DNA from: Novosphingobium sp.
Lineage (GTDB): Bacteria > Pseudomonadota > Alphaproteobacteria > Sphingomonadales > Sphingomonadaceae
DNA: 63,746 bases
Assembly (NCBI GenBank): GCA_020446505.1
Contig: JAGREN010000027.1
Span: forward strand, 1-63,746
Direction of reading: 5' to 3'
In this document: positions 27,739 to 36,395 of the stretch, piece after piece
Numbering within the stretch: the stretch's first letter is position 1
Layout: every line of letters begins with the position of its first letter
Notes under the pieces: model-generated
Seen by the model: only the letters and a program-made list of their open reading frames with translations
Database searches by the model: none
Told to the model about the DNA's origin: nothing
Translations under genes and position numbers: made by a program

Positions 27739-27757
27739 TGCTAGTCAATGCAAAATT
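27739..27757 (+). promoter_or_regulatory. Island operator copy, distal, TonB receptor
   Basis: TGCTA-gtca-ATGCA-AAATT. It overlaps the last two bases of the esterase stop codon and lies 72 bases upstream of the receptor start. Confidence 0.6.
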
Positions 27758-29270
27758 AGAGCGGAATGAGACTGCCTGTCTCGCTTTTCCACTTGTTAAA
27801 CCAGAGTTTCATCGCCGGGCCGCCCATATTTTTTGCAGCGGCGCCGGCATTGCCGATGATCAGCGCGGAGTGTTGGTCCTGCCGAGTCGCAGGCCATTCA
27901 GGCAGCCCTTCTCCGTTCGGATCGGAACGCACGATGAAATTGTAGAGGTAGTCCTGAAGCCTTGCGGCAAGCGCGACCGACTCTCGATCCGTCGATGGAA
28001 GTGGCCCGAACAGGTAGGGCATATCGTCGCAGTGCGCCGCGCCCGGCAATGTGCCCCGCAATGCCGGAGGCAGATAATCGAAGTGATAGGACCAGGCAGG
28101 TGCGACGCGGGACTGCAGCGATGTCATGCCCAGTGCTGCGGAGGTAAACAGGAAGTCGGTCTGGACCCGACGCAGCAATTCAGCCTCGGAGAGGTCGCCA
28201 TATTGTGCGCGATAGACAGGGCCGACCACGTCGAGATCGATGCCGAAGCGGCTGCGCAGCATGGCCGCATCGAATCCCATCAGGCCGAAAACGCTCGCCT
28301 CGTTGCTGGTCGAACCGGATATGAGCGGCACCCTCGCCTGCTCCCCCTGTGCAAATACCTGCGAGAGCGGCGCTGCGAGATAGGCTCCGTCGACGATGGC
28401 TCCGAAGTCCGGCGCGTCAGGATCGGCAGCAAGGATCGCGTCAGACGACAGCGCCCGCAGCCGCTCCAGAGCTGCGGTGCCATCGCCTTTCACGCCTGCC
28501 CGTTGTGCGAATTCGACGCCCTGCCGTTCCGCCTTCCCGAGCGGCCGGTTGGCGTTGAACAGGCCGCCGCCGGAATGGACGCTGGCCTTGGCGAACAGGC
28601 CACGCGCCATGGGCGTCGCCATCAGGGCATTGACGCTCGATCCGCCAGCCGAACAGCCAAGTATCGTAACGTTGCCGGGATCGCCGCCGAACTTTGCGAT
28701 GTTCCGCCGCACCCAGTCGAGCGCGAGGACCTGATCGGACAGCCAGAAGTTGCCGGTGCCCCGGCCTGCTTCGGCAGTCAGCGCGGGATGCGCGAAGAAA
28801 CCGAGGCGACCGACCCGATAGTTCGGCGCGACCAGCACCACACCCTTTTCCAGCAAGGGCGTGAGACCCTGATCGGTAATGTAGCGGTTCGACCCGAAGG
28901 CATAAGCGCCGCCGTGAATCGAGACGAGCACTGGCAGCTTGCGCGCCCTCAGATCGGGAGTGAGGACATTGACGCTCAGGCAATCCTCGGACTGGTCGAG
29001 CGAAGGGCGTCCCTCCTCGTCACGCTGGATGCAGGTAGGTCCGAATCTGGTAGCGTCGCGCACGCCTTTCCAATTTGCGGTAGGCACGGAGTCGCGCCAA
29101 CGCATCTTGCCAACCGGCGGCGCGGCGAAGGGAATGCCGCGAAAGGCCGCGCCCTTGCCCAGTGCTTCGCCACGCACGCGTCCTGCATCGATAGTCACGA
29201 CCGGCGCGGTATTTGCACTAAGCAGGCCAAGGGCAGCGAGCGCCGCAAGTGGCCTGCCAATGCGTCTCAC
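27756..29270 (-). CDS. Carboxylesterase, type B family, exported
   Basis: 504 residues from a GTG that overlaps the stop of the upstream flavin oxidoreductase gene by 4 bases (GTGA). Signal peptide MRRIGRPLAALAALGLL. Type B carboxylesterase features: oxyanion HGGA at 119-122, the nucleophile elbow GCSAGG with Ser207 (usually GESAGG), SEDCLSVNV around 94-102, and the histidine region GAAHCDDMPYLFG. It hydrolyses a carboxylic ester outside the cytoplasmic membrane. Third gene of the operon CoA-transferase, flavin oxidoreductase, esterase. Confidence 0.9.
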   Translation of the reverse strand: MRRIGRPLAALAALGLLSANTAPVVTIDAGRVRGEALGKGAAFRGIPFAAPPVGKMRWRDSVPTANWKGVRDATRFGPTCIQRDEEGRPSLDQSEDCLSVNVLTPDLRARKLPVLVSIHGGAYAFGSNRYITDQGLTPLLEKGVVLVAPNYRVGRLGFFAHPALTAEAGRGTGNFWLSDQVLALDWVRRNIAKFGGDPGNVTILGCSAGGSSVNALMATPMARGLFAKASVHSGGGLFNANRPLGKAERQGVEFAQRAGVKGDGTAALERLRALSSDAILAADPDAPDFGAIVDGAYLAAPLSQVFAQGEQARVPLISGSTSNEASVFGLMGFDAAMLRSRFGIDLDVVGPVYRAQYGDLSEAELLRRVQTDFLFTSAALGMTSLQSRVAPAWSYHFDYLPPALRGTLPGAAHCDDMPYLFGPLPSTDRESVALAARLQDYLYNFIVRSDPNGEGLPEWPATRQDQHSALIIGNAGAAAKNMGGPAMKLWFNKWKSETGSLIPL

Positions 29271-30268
29271 AGGTTAAGCTCGACCATGTTCGCGTCGATC
29301 AGCCGCGGCAGCACTTCCTTTTCGAAGAGAAGCAGGCTCGCCCACGACAGGTCGGGATCGAGGCCGCCCAGCAGGGCATGGAAGTTGATCCCGGCATTGG
29401 CTGGCTGTTCCTTCAGCCACTCGAAGCACTGGTCGGGCGTGAGCACCTTGATGTTGGGCATCGCCTTGAGCGCCTCGACCGTGTCGGCAGCCTTGTAGAG
29501 CGTGTCGCCGGCGCCGCGTTCGTTCGCCCATTCGGCATAGGTGTTGGTGGCATAGGCGACGTGCGGGGCGACGCGCGGCCAGTCCCGGTCCGGGTCGTCG
29601 GTGATGTAGAGGAAGCTGGCGATGCTCTTGACGATCGGCTCGGGCGGCGGGAAGCCGAACTTGGCGCGCTCTTCGGCATACAGATCCCACAGGCCGGGAT
29701 GGCCGGGGAAATACTGGTAGCCGCCTTTCGCAGCCCGCAGCGCCGATTTCTCGGTCGAGCCGCCCATGTAGATCTTGGGACCGCCCGGCTGCACACCCGG
29801 CGGGGTGACTCGCACCATGCGACCCTCGTATTCGAACGGCTCGCCGCCCCACGCCTTCTTCAGCGTATCGAGCGCCTTGTTCATCAGACCGAGCTTCTTG
29901 GTGATGTCCTTGCCGAACATCTCGAACTCGTGCGGGCGGTAACCCATGCCTGCGGTCAGCCAGATGCGCCCGTTTGAAATGTTGTCCAGCACGGCGAGGT
30001 CTTCCGCCAGCCGCAGCGGATCGTGCATGGTGACGACAAGCGCCGAGAGGTGGACGAAAAGCTTCTGCGTCGCGCCAAAGATCGACGCGGCCTGCACCAT
30101 CGAACTTGGACAGTATCCGTGTTCGGCACCGTGATGCTCGGCGAGGAAGACCTGCGTGAAGCCCAGCTTGTCGGCCCAGGCTGCCTGTTCGATCGCCGTG
30201 CGGTACATCTGCGGATGCGGCGTGCCGAACGGCGGACTGTTCATGTCGTAGCGCAGGTTAAGCTGCAT
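29267..30268 (-). CDS. LLM class flavin-dependent oxidoreductase (luciferase-like)
   Basis: 333 residues from the ATG at 30268, with a GAGG ribosome binding site. Luciferase-like fold: EQAAWADKLGFTQVFLAEHHGAEHG near residue 20-45, then AEDLAVLDNISNGRIWLTAGMGY, and GGPKIYMGGSTEKSALRAA. These enzymes are FMN- or F420-dependent monooxygenases or dehydrogenases; those of the camphor type carry out Baeyer-Villiger oxidation with reduced flavin from a separate reductase. A flavin reductase is encoded at 41.2-41.9 kb in the same island. The exact reaction is unknown. Operon with the twin CoA-transferase (28-base gap) and the esterase. Confidence 0.88.
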   Translation of the reverse strand: MQLNLRYDMNSPPFGTPHPQMYRTAIEQAAWADKLGFTQVFLAEHHGAEHGYCPSSMVQAASIFGATQKLFVHLSALVVTMHDPLRLAEDLAVLDNISNGRIWLTAGMGYRPHEFEMFGKDITKKLGLMNKALDTLKKAWGGEPFEYEGRMVRVTPPGVQPGGPKIYMGGSTEKSALRAAKGGYQYFPGHPGLWDLYAEERAKFGFPPPEPIVKSIASFLYITDDPDRDWPRVAPHVAYATNTYAEWANERGAGDTLYKAADTVEALKAMPNIKVLTPDQCFEWLKEQPANAGINFHALLGGLDPDLSWASLLLFEKEVLPRLIDANMVELNL

Positions 30269-30296
30269 GGGAGAAATCCTCGAAGTTCGCCTGCGC

Positions 30297-32672
30297 TCAG
30301 GCCGTGACGTTGGACTGGATGCGCCCGGTAAGGTCGGTCGCCTGGATGGCAACGCCGCTGGCGATCAGCGCGTCGATCTCGCTGTCGGAATATCCAGCCT
30401 CGGTGAGCAGGTCGCGCGTGTGCTCGCCAAGGCGCGGACCATCGTCCCTGGCGAGACCCGGCGTGCGCGACAGCCGGTTGAACAGACCAAGTTCGCGGAT
30501 GTGTCCGTACATCGAATCGCGGCTTTCGAGGACGCGGTTGGTCTCGACCATCCAGTCGAACCAGAGCGACTCGTCCACCCACGTTTCCTCGCAGACGATC
30601 TCGGCAGGCGCGCCAGCAGCATCGAGCTTGCCGAACGCATCCTCGCTGGTCTGCCCCGCGAACCATTGATCGAGGTAAGCCTTGATCGCGTCATCGGCAG
30701 CGCGACGTTCGGCGTCGCTTGCGAGGCGCAGGTCTTGCGGCATGTCTGTCGCGCTGGCTAGCGCGGCGAAGCGGTCATCCTGACGGCAGCAAATGCAGAC
30801 CCAGCCATTGGTCGTGCGATAGATCCGGTCGAGCGCGTTGAAGCCCTGCTGCTCCTTGTCGGAACGCAGACCATAGACCGGCTTCATATTCGCATCGAGG
30901 AAATGCTCGGAAGTGGTCCACAGGCTGGAATGGAGCTGCGGGCATTCGACATATTCGCCAAAGCCGCGCTCATCGCGGTTTTCCAGCGCCATGATCGCTG
31001 TCACGGCAGCGAGGAAGCCGTTGTTGTAGTCCTCGTTGCCGAAGGCAGCGCGGTTGGGCAGGTTGCCGTCGCCGCCGACTTCATAGAGCAGACCGACCCA
31101 GCCACTGACCAGGGGCGCGAAGGCCTTGAGCAGCGACTTGGGACCAGCCGATCCATAACCGGGCAGGTAGAGATAGACGAGGTCGGGCTTGATCGCCTTG
31201 AGCGCCTCATAGCCGATGCCGAGCTTGTCCGCCTTGCCGGGGCGCAGGTTGTGGGTGACGATGTCTGCCGTCGCGACCAGCCGCTTGGCTGCCTCCAGTC
31301 CTTCCGGAGTCTTCAGATCGAGCACCACGTCGCGCTTGCCGCGATTGGCTGCGTCGAACACGTCAGGGAGAGGGCGCATCTGGTCGCCGGTGGGAGTCTC
31401 GATCTTGATGACGTCCGCACCCAGATCGTTCAGCAGACGGCCGCCGAAGCCGACCGCGAAGAACGAGGAGAAATCGACGATCCGCACGCCTTCGAGCGGG
31501 CGCGCAATGTCGCGCCGCTTCGGCCCGGCCGTGCGCTGCGGGGCGGCCTGCAGTTCGGCTAACCGGGCATTGTCGGCGCCGATTGCGGGCGCGGGTTTTG
31601 GCGTATCGCAGGCGCTGACCGAAAAGCGGGCGGCAGGCGCGGCCTGATAGATCGTGCCATAGTCCGGATCGGGCATGGCGATCCGCATGTTGGCGAACTC
31701 CACCTGCTCGTCGAGCAGGATCTCGCCCGGCTCCAGCACGGGGAGGGAGGCGACGTCGGCTGCGTGGAACAGCGGAATCCATTCGTCGCGCGGCTTCGCC
31801 TTGAAGGCATCGAAGATGTCGACACGCGCGGCCTGGTATTCATCCTCGCTCAGCGGAAAGGCCATCTCCGGTCCGTTGACCGCCTTGATCCTGTCGCCGA
31901 AGCCGAGAATGTCGAAAGCCGGCTTGAACCCGCCCGAGCCGGTGTGGATCTGCAGGAACTTGCCGTCCCCGCATTCGAACACGCCTGTCACCAGCCGGAC
32001 GTAACCGAAGCGGTCGACCGCGCCGGAATCGCCCTTCTTGATGTAGGACATGCCGTCTTCCTGCCACCAGTGGTTCATCGGGCTTTGCGCAAGGAAGGCG
32101 TCCAGCAGAGAGGCTTCGGTACCTTGTCCTTCGCCGATCGAACGGCGGGCGCGAAGAGCCGAAAGCACGTTGATCGTGGCGAGGAATGCCTGCCCGTAAT
32201 GGAGCGCCGGATGGCCGAGATACATCGGCCCGTCGCGGAACGAGCTGCCGCGATCGACCATGACGCCAAGCTTCGCGGCAGCGAGCGATTCCCCGTAGGG
32301 CCGGTCCGAATAGGGCGTATCCGTGCTGTAGCCGGTGAGCGAGCAGGATACGAGCGCCGGGAAATCCCGCGACAAGGATGCCTCATCGAGGCCGAGCGAG
32401 GCGGCTTCGTTGGCAGGCAGGCCGTGGATCAGCACGTCGGCAGTCTTGAGCAGCGCCCGCAACGCTTCGGCATCGCTGGCCAGGTCGATCTCGACGCTGG
32501 CCTTGCCGCGGTCCCAGCCCTTGCGCGTCAGGTCATGCGCGAAGACGTCGCCGCCGACAGGCTCGACCTTGATGACTTCCGCGCCGTGGTCGGCAAGGAG
32601 CATCGCTGTCATCGCGCCGGGAAGGACGCCGGCCAGTTCGATGACGCGTAGGTGCTGTAGCGGACCAGCCAT
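30297..32672 (-). CDS. Fused twin-domain type III CoA-transferase (CaiB/BaiF family)
   Basis: 791 residues, two CaiB/BaiF domains in tandem. Domain 1 (about 1-370) starts LQHLRVIELAGVLPGAMTAML and keeps the catalytic aspartate Asp191 in ASLLDAFLA. Domain 2 (about 390-791) starts GVRIVDFSSFFAVGFGGRLL; at the equivalent position it reads ECPQLHSSL, with His581 instead of aspartate. One half therefore probably carries the chemistry and the other is structural. It transfers CoA to a carboxylic acid. Ribosome binding site GGGAG; island operator 31 bases upstream. First gene of the operon with the flavin oxidoreductase and esterase. Confidence 0.9.
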   Translation of the reverse strand: MAGPLQHLRVIELAGVLPGAMTAMLLADHGAEVIKVEPVGGDVFAHDLTRKGWDRGKASVEIDLASDAEALRALLKTADVLIHGLPANEAASLGLDEASLSRDFPALVSCSLTGYSTDTPYSDRPYGESLAAAKLGVMVDRGSSFRDGPMYLGHPALHYGQAFLATINVLSALRARRSIGEGQGTEASLLDAFLAQSPMNHWWQEDGMSYIKKGDSGAVDRFGYVRLVTGVFECGDGKFLQIHTGSGGFKPAFDILGFGDRIKAVNGPEMAFPLSEDEYQAARVDIFDAFKAKPRDEWIPLFHAADVASLPVLEPGEILLDEQVEFANMRIAMPDPDYGTIYQAAPAARFSVSACDTPKPAPAIGADNARLAELQAAPQRTAGPKRRDIARPLEGVRIVDFSSFFAVGFGGRLLNDLGADVIKIETPTGDQMRPLPDVFDAANRGKRDVVLDLKTPEGLEAAKRLVATADIVTHNLRPGKADKLGIGYEALKAIKPDLVYLYLPGYGSAGPKSLLKAFAPLVSGWVGLLYEVGGDGNLPNRAAFGNEDYNNGFLAAVTAIMALENRDERGFGEYVECPQLHSSLWTTSEHFLDANMKPVYGLRSDKEQQGFNALDRIYRTTNGWVCICCRQDDRFAALASATDMPQDLRLASDAERRAADDAIKAYLDQWFAGQTSEDAFGKLDAAGAPAEIVCEETWVDESLWFDWMVETNRVLESRDSMYGHIRELGLFNRLSRTPGLARDDGPRLGEHTRDLLTEAGYSDSEIDALIASGVAIQATDLTGRIQSNVTA

Positions 32673-32703
32673 GCAAATCTCCCAATCTTCACTTCGTCAT
32701 TTC

Positions 32704-32727
32704 AAAATTGCACATGAGTGCAATAAA
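32704..32727 (-). promoter_or_regulatory. Island operator copy, upstream of twin CoA-transferase
   Basis: The most symmetric copy: on the minus strand TGCAC-tcat-GTGCA-ATTTT. Both arms are flanked by A/T (AAAAT on the plus-strand left, ATAAA on the right). It is 31 bases upstream of the start and 11 bases from the end of the MFS gene. Confidence 0.8.
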
Positions 32728-32738
32728 GGCAAGCGGGT

Positions 32739-34043
32739 TCAGACCTCGGCCACTTCCTCGCCGACGGCGCGCCGCAAAATCGGCAAGGCAATGCGCATGG
32801 TGACAAGCGCGAGAACCGCGCCGCCGATGGTCACGACAGCGAGCGACATGCCCACCTGCGCCTCATCGGCAAACACATGGTCGGTCAGAAAGCCGACGAG
32901 CGCCGGTCCGCCGCCGAAGCCCGCGATATTGAACACGAACATCAGCAGACCGAGCAGCTGTCCGCGCGCGTGACTCGGCGCGAGCAAGGCGATGATCGCC
33001 GAGCCGTAGACGATGAACGGAACGGTGATGATCTGAATGAGCGCATAGCAGGCGAGGAACAGGTAGGGGTTGGAAACGAAGAATGCGGCTACCACCGCTG
33101 GCGACAGCGCCAGGATCGTCCAGGTGTAGAATCGCAGGTGGGCGTCGCGCATGCCCCGCGTGAACAGGGTGTCGACGATTCGCCCGCACATGATGAGTGC
33201 AAGGGCGCCGAGAATGTTCATCATCGAAAGCGCCACGCCATATCGCGCCGGCTCCCAGCCGAAATGCCGGTCCATGTAGGTTGGCACCCACGAGGTCAGC
33301 GAATAGCCGACCATGGCAAGGCAGGTGAAAGCAAAGGCGACGAGGCCTGCCAGCTTGCCATGCCGGGCGAAGAACGACTTGAGGTCTCCGCGCTGGGCGC
33401 TGTCGCCTGCTGTCTGGCGGCGCGGCGGATCCGGAAAGCTGAGCGCGAGGAAGGCCAGCGCAAAACCCGGAATGCCGACCAGCCAGAACGTGATCTGCCA
33501 GTAACTCGCATGCCCGACGACCGGCCACTCGACGTGCGTCATCGTCTGGGCAAAAGCGATGGCCAGCCCGCCAAGTCCGAAGGCAGCGGCCGAACCGGTC
33601 TTGCCCGCCGACTGGAAAACCGACGTCGCCATGGTCACTTTCTGCGGCGGGAAGGCATCGCCAATCAGCGAATAGGCCGAGGGCAGCAGCGCCGCTTCGC
33701 CGATGCCGACGACGACCCGGCAGGCCAGCAGGGCGGGGAAGGTCGAAACAAGGCCGCAAGCAAATGTCGCTGCCGCCCAGACCAGTACGCCGAAAAATAT
33801 GACCAGCCGGCGCGGGAACTTGTCAGCCGCCCAGCCGAGTGGAACTCCGAACACGGCATAGGCGAAGGCGAATGCCGGGCCGAGCACGAGGCTCATCTCG
33901 ACGTCCGAAAGCTGCATCGTCTCCTTGATCGGAGAGACGAGCATCGAAACGGCGAGCCGGTCCAGCCAGGCGAAGACGTAGATAAGGAAGAGGGCGGCAA
34001 CCATGCCCCATGCCCGCCCCAATGGCTGGCTTGCAGTGTTCAT
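32739..34043 (-). CDS. MFS transporter
   Basis: 434 residues with 12 predicted membrane segments (for example WGMVAALFLIYVFAWLDRLAVSMLV at the start) and the MFS motif A-like PLGWAADKFPRRLVIFFGVLVWAAA after TM2. The GIGEAALLPSAYSLIGDAFPP segment is typical of sugar-acid/aromatic-acid-like MFS carriers. It resembles the second island MFS gene at 39.9-41.2 kb (shared GEA..S.IGD.FPPQ region), suggesting duplicated carriers. It follows the crotonase gene by 35 bases. Substrate unknown. Confidence 0.9.
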   Translation of the reverse strand: MNTASQPLGRAWGMVAALFLIYVFAWLDRLAVSMLVSPIKETMQLSDVEMSLVLGPAFAFAYAVFGVPLGWAADKFPRRLVIFFGVLVWAAATFACGLVSTFPALLACRVVVGIGEAALLPSAYSLIGDAFPPQKVTMATSVFQSAGKTGSAAAFGLGGLAIAFAQTMTHVEWPVVGHASYWQITFWLVGIPGFALAFLALSFPDPPRRQTAGDSAQRGDLKSFFARHGKLAGLVAFAFTCLAMVGYSLTSWVPTYMDRHFGWEPARYGVALSMMNILGALALIMCGRIVDTLFTRGMRDAHLRFYTWTILALSPAVVAAFFVSNPYLFLACYALIQIITVPFIVYGSAIIALLAPSHARGQLLGLLMFVFNIAGFGGGPALVGFLTDHVFADEAQVGMSLAVVTIGGAVLALVTMRIALPILRRAVGEEVAEV

Positions 34044-34078
34044 GGCCCAGGCCCCTCTCGTTTCCCGTTCCGCCGGGT

Positions 34079-34978
34079 TCAGGCTTCGCCGGCCTGCTTC
34101 TTGTTCTCGGAAGCCATCTTCTTGCCGTCGAAACCGCCGGAGAGCGAGCCTGAAACGATCTGGTTATGCGCGTGGGCGAGATGGTGCATGTGGAACACCG
34201 CATCCATCGACGTGCGCTTGCCGCGCGCTTCCTCGACGTGATTGATCGCCTGCTTGCAAAGCGCGAGGCCGAACCGGGGGCGAGTCGCGATCTCGGCTGC
34301 CATCTTCCCGACCTCCTCGCGCAGAGTCTCGCGCGGGAACATGCGGTTGACCATGCCGAACTGGTAGGCACGCTCCGCCGGCATGCGCTCGCCCAGAAGG
34401 AGCAGCTCGCGCGCGACTCGCGGCGGCAATTCGAAGGCGTGAGCGAAGTATTCGACTCCCGGAAAACCCATGCGCACGACCGGATCCTGGAAGAAGGCAT
34501 CTTCCGAAGCGACGATCAGGTCGCACACCCAGGCCAGCATCAGGCCGCCCGCAACACAGGCGCCCTGCACCATGGCGATCATCGGCTTGGGAATTTCCTG
34601 CCAGCGGCGGCAGAACCCCAGATAGACGTCCTGCTCCAGCGCATATTGCGCTTCAGCGCCTTCCAGCCCTTCGTGGCTGTACCACAGCGCCCTGCGATTG
34701 CGCAGCATGGTGCGGTCGTAGTCCGGCGTGCCGAGATCGTGCCCGGAAGAGAAGTGTTTGCCGTTGCCGCCCAGCACGATGACCTTGACCTCAGCGTCCT
34801 CGACTGCCCGTTTGAACAGGTCGTCAAGCTGGCCAAGCAGCCTGTAGTTCTGCGTGTTGGCATAGTCGGGCCGGTCGAGCATGATCCATGCAACCTGATC
34901 GCGCACCTCGTAGGTGACGAACTGCGGTTCAGACTCGCTATGCCCGGAGGCTCCCGATTCGGCGGATTTCGTGGTCAT
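34079..34978 (-). CDS. Enoyl-CoA hydratase/isomerase family protein
   Basis: 299 residues from the ATG at 34978; a TTG at 34999 would add seven. Crotonase signatures: GGNGKHFSSGHDLGTPDYDR (first oxyanion loop) and QGACVAGGLMLAWVCDLIVASEDA (second). The long loop after the first motif and the C-terminal FHMHHLAHAHNQI are typical of the larger crotonase subgroup found next to acyl-CoA dehydrogenases. A plain hydratase glutamate pair is not obvious, so isomerase or other activity is possible. Divergent from the acyl-CoA dehydrogenase pair; operator copies lie on both sides of the gap. Confidence 0.87.
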   Translation of the reverse strand: MTTKSAESGASGHSESEPQFVTYEVRDQVAWIMLDRPDYANTQNYRLLGQLDDLFKRAVEDAEVKVIVLGGNGKHFSSGHDLGTPDYDRTMLRNRRALWYSHEGLEGAEAQYALEQDVYLGFCRRWQEIPKPMIAMVQGACVAGGLMLAWVCDLIVASEDAFFQDPVVRMGFPGVEYFAHAFELPPRVARELLLLGERMPAERAYQFGMVNRMFPRETLREEVGKMAAEIATRPRFGLALCKQAINHVEEARGKRTSMDAVFHMHHLAHAHNQIVSGSLSGGFDGKKMASENKKQAGEA

Positions 34979-35027
34979 GTCTGACGTCTCGCTCTCCAAG
35001 GGGCGCAGGGAACCGCGCCTAACAATT

Positions 35028-35046
35028 TATACCGTGATGCAGGTTT
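35028..35046 (+). promoter_or_regulatory. Island operator copy, crotonase side of divergent region
   Basis: TATAC-cgtg-ATGCA-GGTTT, 49 bases upstream of the crotonase start at 34978. Weaker than the other copies but of the same format. Confidence 0.4.
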
Positions 35047-35084
35047 GCGCTCACTCTCCAATACTGCATAGCAGCATCGAATCC

Positions 35085-35103
35085 TATCCCCAAGTGCAGA
35101 ATT
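35085..35103 (+). promoter_or_regulatory. Island operator copy, acyl-CoA dehydrogenase side of divergent region
   Basis: TATCC-ccaa-GTGCA-GAATT, about 100 bases upstream of the probable start of the first acyl-CoA dehydrogenase gene (59 bases from the earlier possible TTG at 35163). Confidence 0.6.
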
Positions 35104-35207
35104 TAGATTGACAGCGCACCTGTGTCAGCTAATCAGTCAGCTTATAGGAAGCCGCCGGAACATTGTGTCGCGGCGCGCCAGAAGCAGTTTGTGGGGAGAT
35201 CCTGGGC

Positions 35208-36395
35208 TTGTTTGCCGACCTTCCGATCGACGAATTTCGTCCGGCAATACGCGATTGGATACGGGAGAATTTCCCGGCCGGTCTGCGTGGTTGCCGCGCG
35301 CCGACCAACGGCCACGAACCCCCGGTCGGCCCGCCGGGAGAGTTCGTGCTGTGGAAGCAGCGCTGCGCCGATGCCGGTCTCGGGACCCCGATGTGGCCTG
35401 TGGAATTCGGCGGGGCCGGGCTCGATCAGGCGAAAGCGGATATCCTCGCAGAAGAACTGCTCGAAGCAGGCGCGTTCAATCCCATTGCCGGGCTTGGCGC
35501 GATGATGCTTGGCCCCACGCTGCTGGAATTCGGAACCGAAGAGCAGAAGCGGATTCACCTGCCGCCGATCGCTCGCGGCGACCTGATGTGGTGCCAGGGC
35601 TTTTCCGAGCCGGGCGCCGGTTCGGACCTCGCTGCCCTGCGCATGCGCTGCGAAGACAAGGGCGATCACTTCCTGCTCAACGGGCAGAAGGTCTGGACCT
35701 CCTACGCGCACCATTCCGACTGGTGCTTCGCCATCGCGCGCACCAGCACCGAGAAGAAACAGGGCGGCATCACCTTCTTGCTGGTCGACATGAAGTCGCC
35801 GGGCCTCGACGTGCGGCCGATCCAGCTCATCAACGGCATTTCGCACTTCTGCGAAACCTTCTTCAACGACGTGAAGGTGCCGAAGGAAAACCTCGTCGGC
35901 GAGGTCAACAACGGCTGGACAGTTGCCAAACGGCTGCTGCAGCACGAGCGGACCAGCCTTTCGAGCCTGCGCCGAGCCAATGCCAAGACCTATGATCTGG
36001 TCAGCATTGCCCAGCGCTATTGCGAGAAAGCGCCGGACGGCACGCTTGCGGACAAGGATCTCAGGCAACGGCTCGCCGATCACCTGCTCAGCGAGCATGC
36101 CTATGCCCTCACGCTGGAACGCCGCGCCGCGGAAGAGGAAGCCGGACTCAACCCGACGACGCCTGTCTCGACGATGAAGAACCTTGGCTCGAAGGTCGGC
36201 CTGCAACTCGGCGAACTGGCAGTCGAGATTCTCGGCAACCGCAGCATGGGCTGGGAGGGCGACGGCTACACCAGCGAGGAACTGGAACTGACGAGCCTGT
36301 GGCTCCATTCCAAGTGTTACTCGATCTACGGCGGAACCTACGAAATCCAGAACAACATCACCGCGCAACGCGAACTCGGGCTGCCCAAGTCATGA
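35208..36395 (+). CDS. Acyl-CoA dehydrogenase, subunit 1 of a likely heteromeric pair
   Basis: About 395 residues from TTG 35208, preceded by GGGGAG; TTG 35163 would add 15. ACAD features: GAMMLGPTLLEFGTEEQK, WCQGFSEPGAGSDLAALRM (FAD/substrate region), WTSYAHHSDWCF, and the C-terminal YGGTYEIQNNITAQRELGLPKS. Where medium-chain ACADs carry the catalytic glutamate of YEGT it has a glycine (IYGGTYEIQ), so the base lies elsewhere, possibly in the partner. The next ACAD gene overlaps by ATGA, as in the two-subunit enzymes of steroid side-chain degradation. It oxidises acyl-CoA to enoyl-CoA, passing electrons to ETF. Confidence 0.88.
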   Translation: MFADLPIDEFRPAIRDWIRENFPAGLRGCRAPTNGHEPPVGPPGEFVLWKQRCADAGLGTPMWPVEFGGAGLDQAKADILAEELLEAGAFNPIAGLGAMMLGPTLLEFGTEEQKRIHLPPIARGDLMWCQGFSEPGAGSDLAALRMRCEDKGDHFLLNGQKVWTSYAHHSDWCFAIARTSTEKKQGGITFLLVDMKSPGLDVRPIQLINGISHFCETFFNDVKVPKENLVGEVNNGWTVAKRLLQHERTSLSSLRRANAKTYDLVSIAQRYCEKAPDGTLADKDLRQRLADHLLSEHAYALTLERRAAEEEAGLNPTTPVSTMKNLGSKVGLQLGELAVEILGNRSMGWEGDGYTSEELELTSLWLHSKCYSIYGGTYEIQNNITAQRELGLPKS

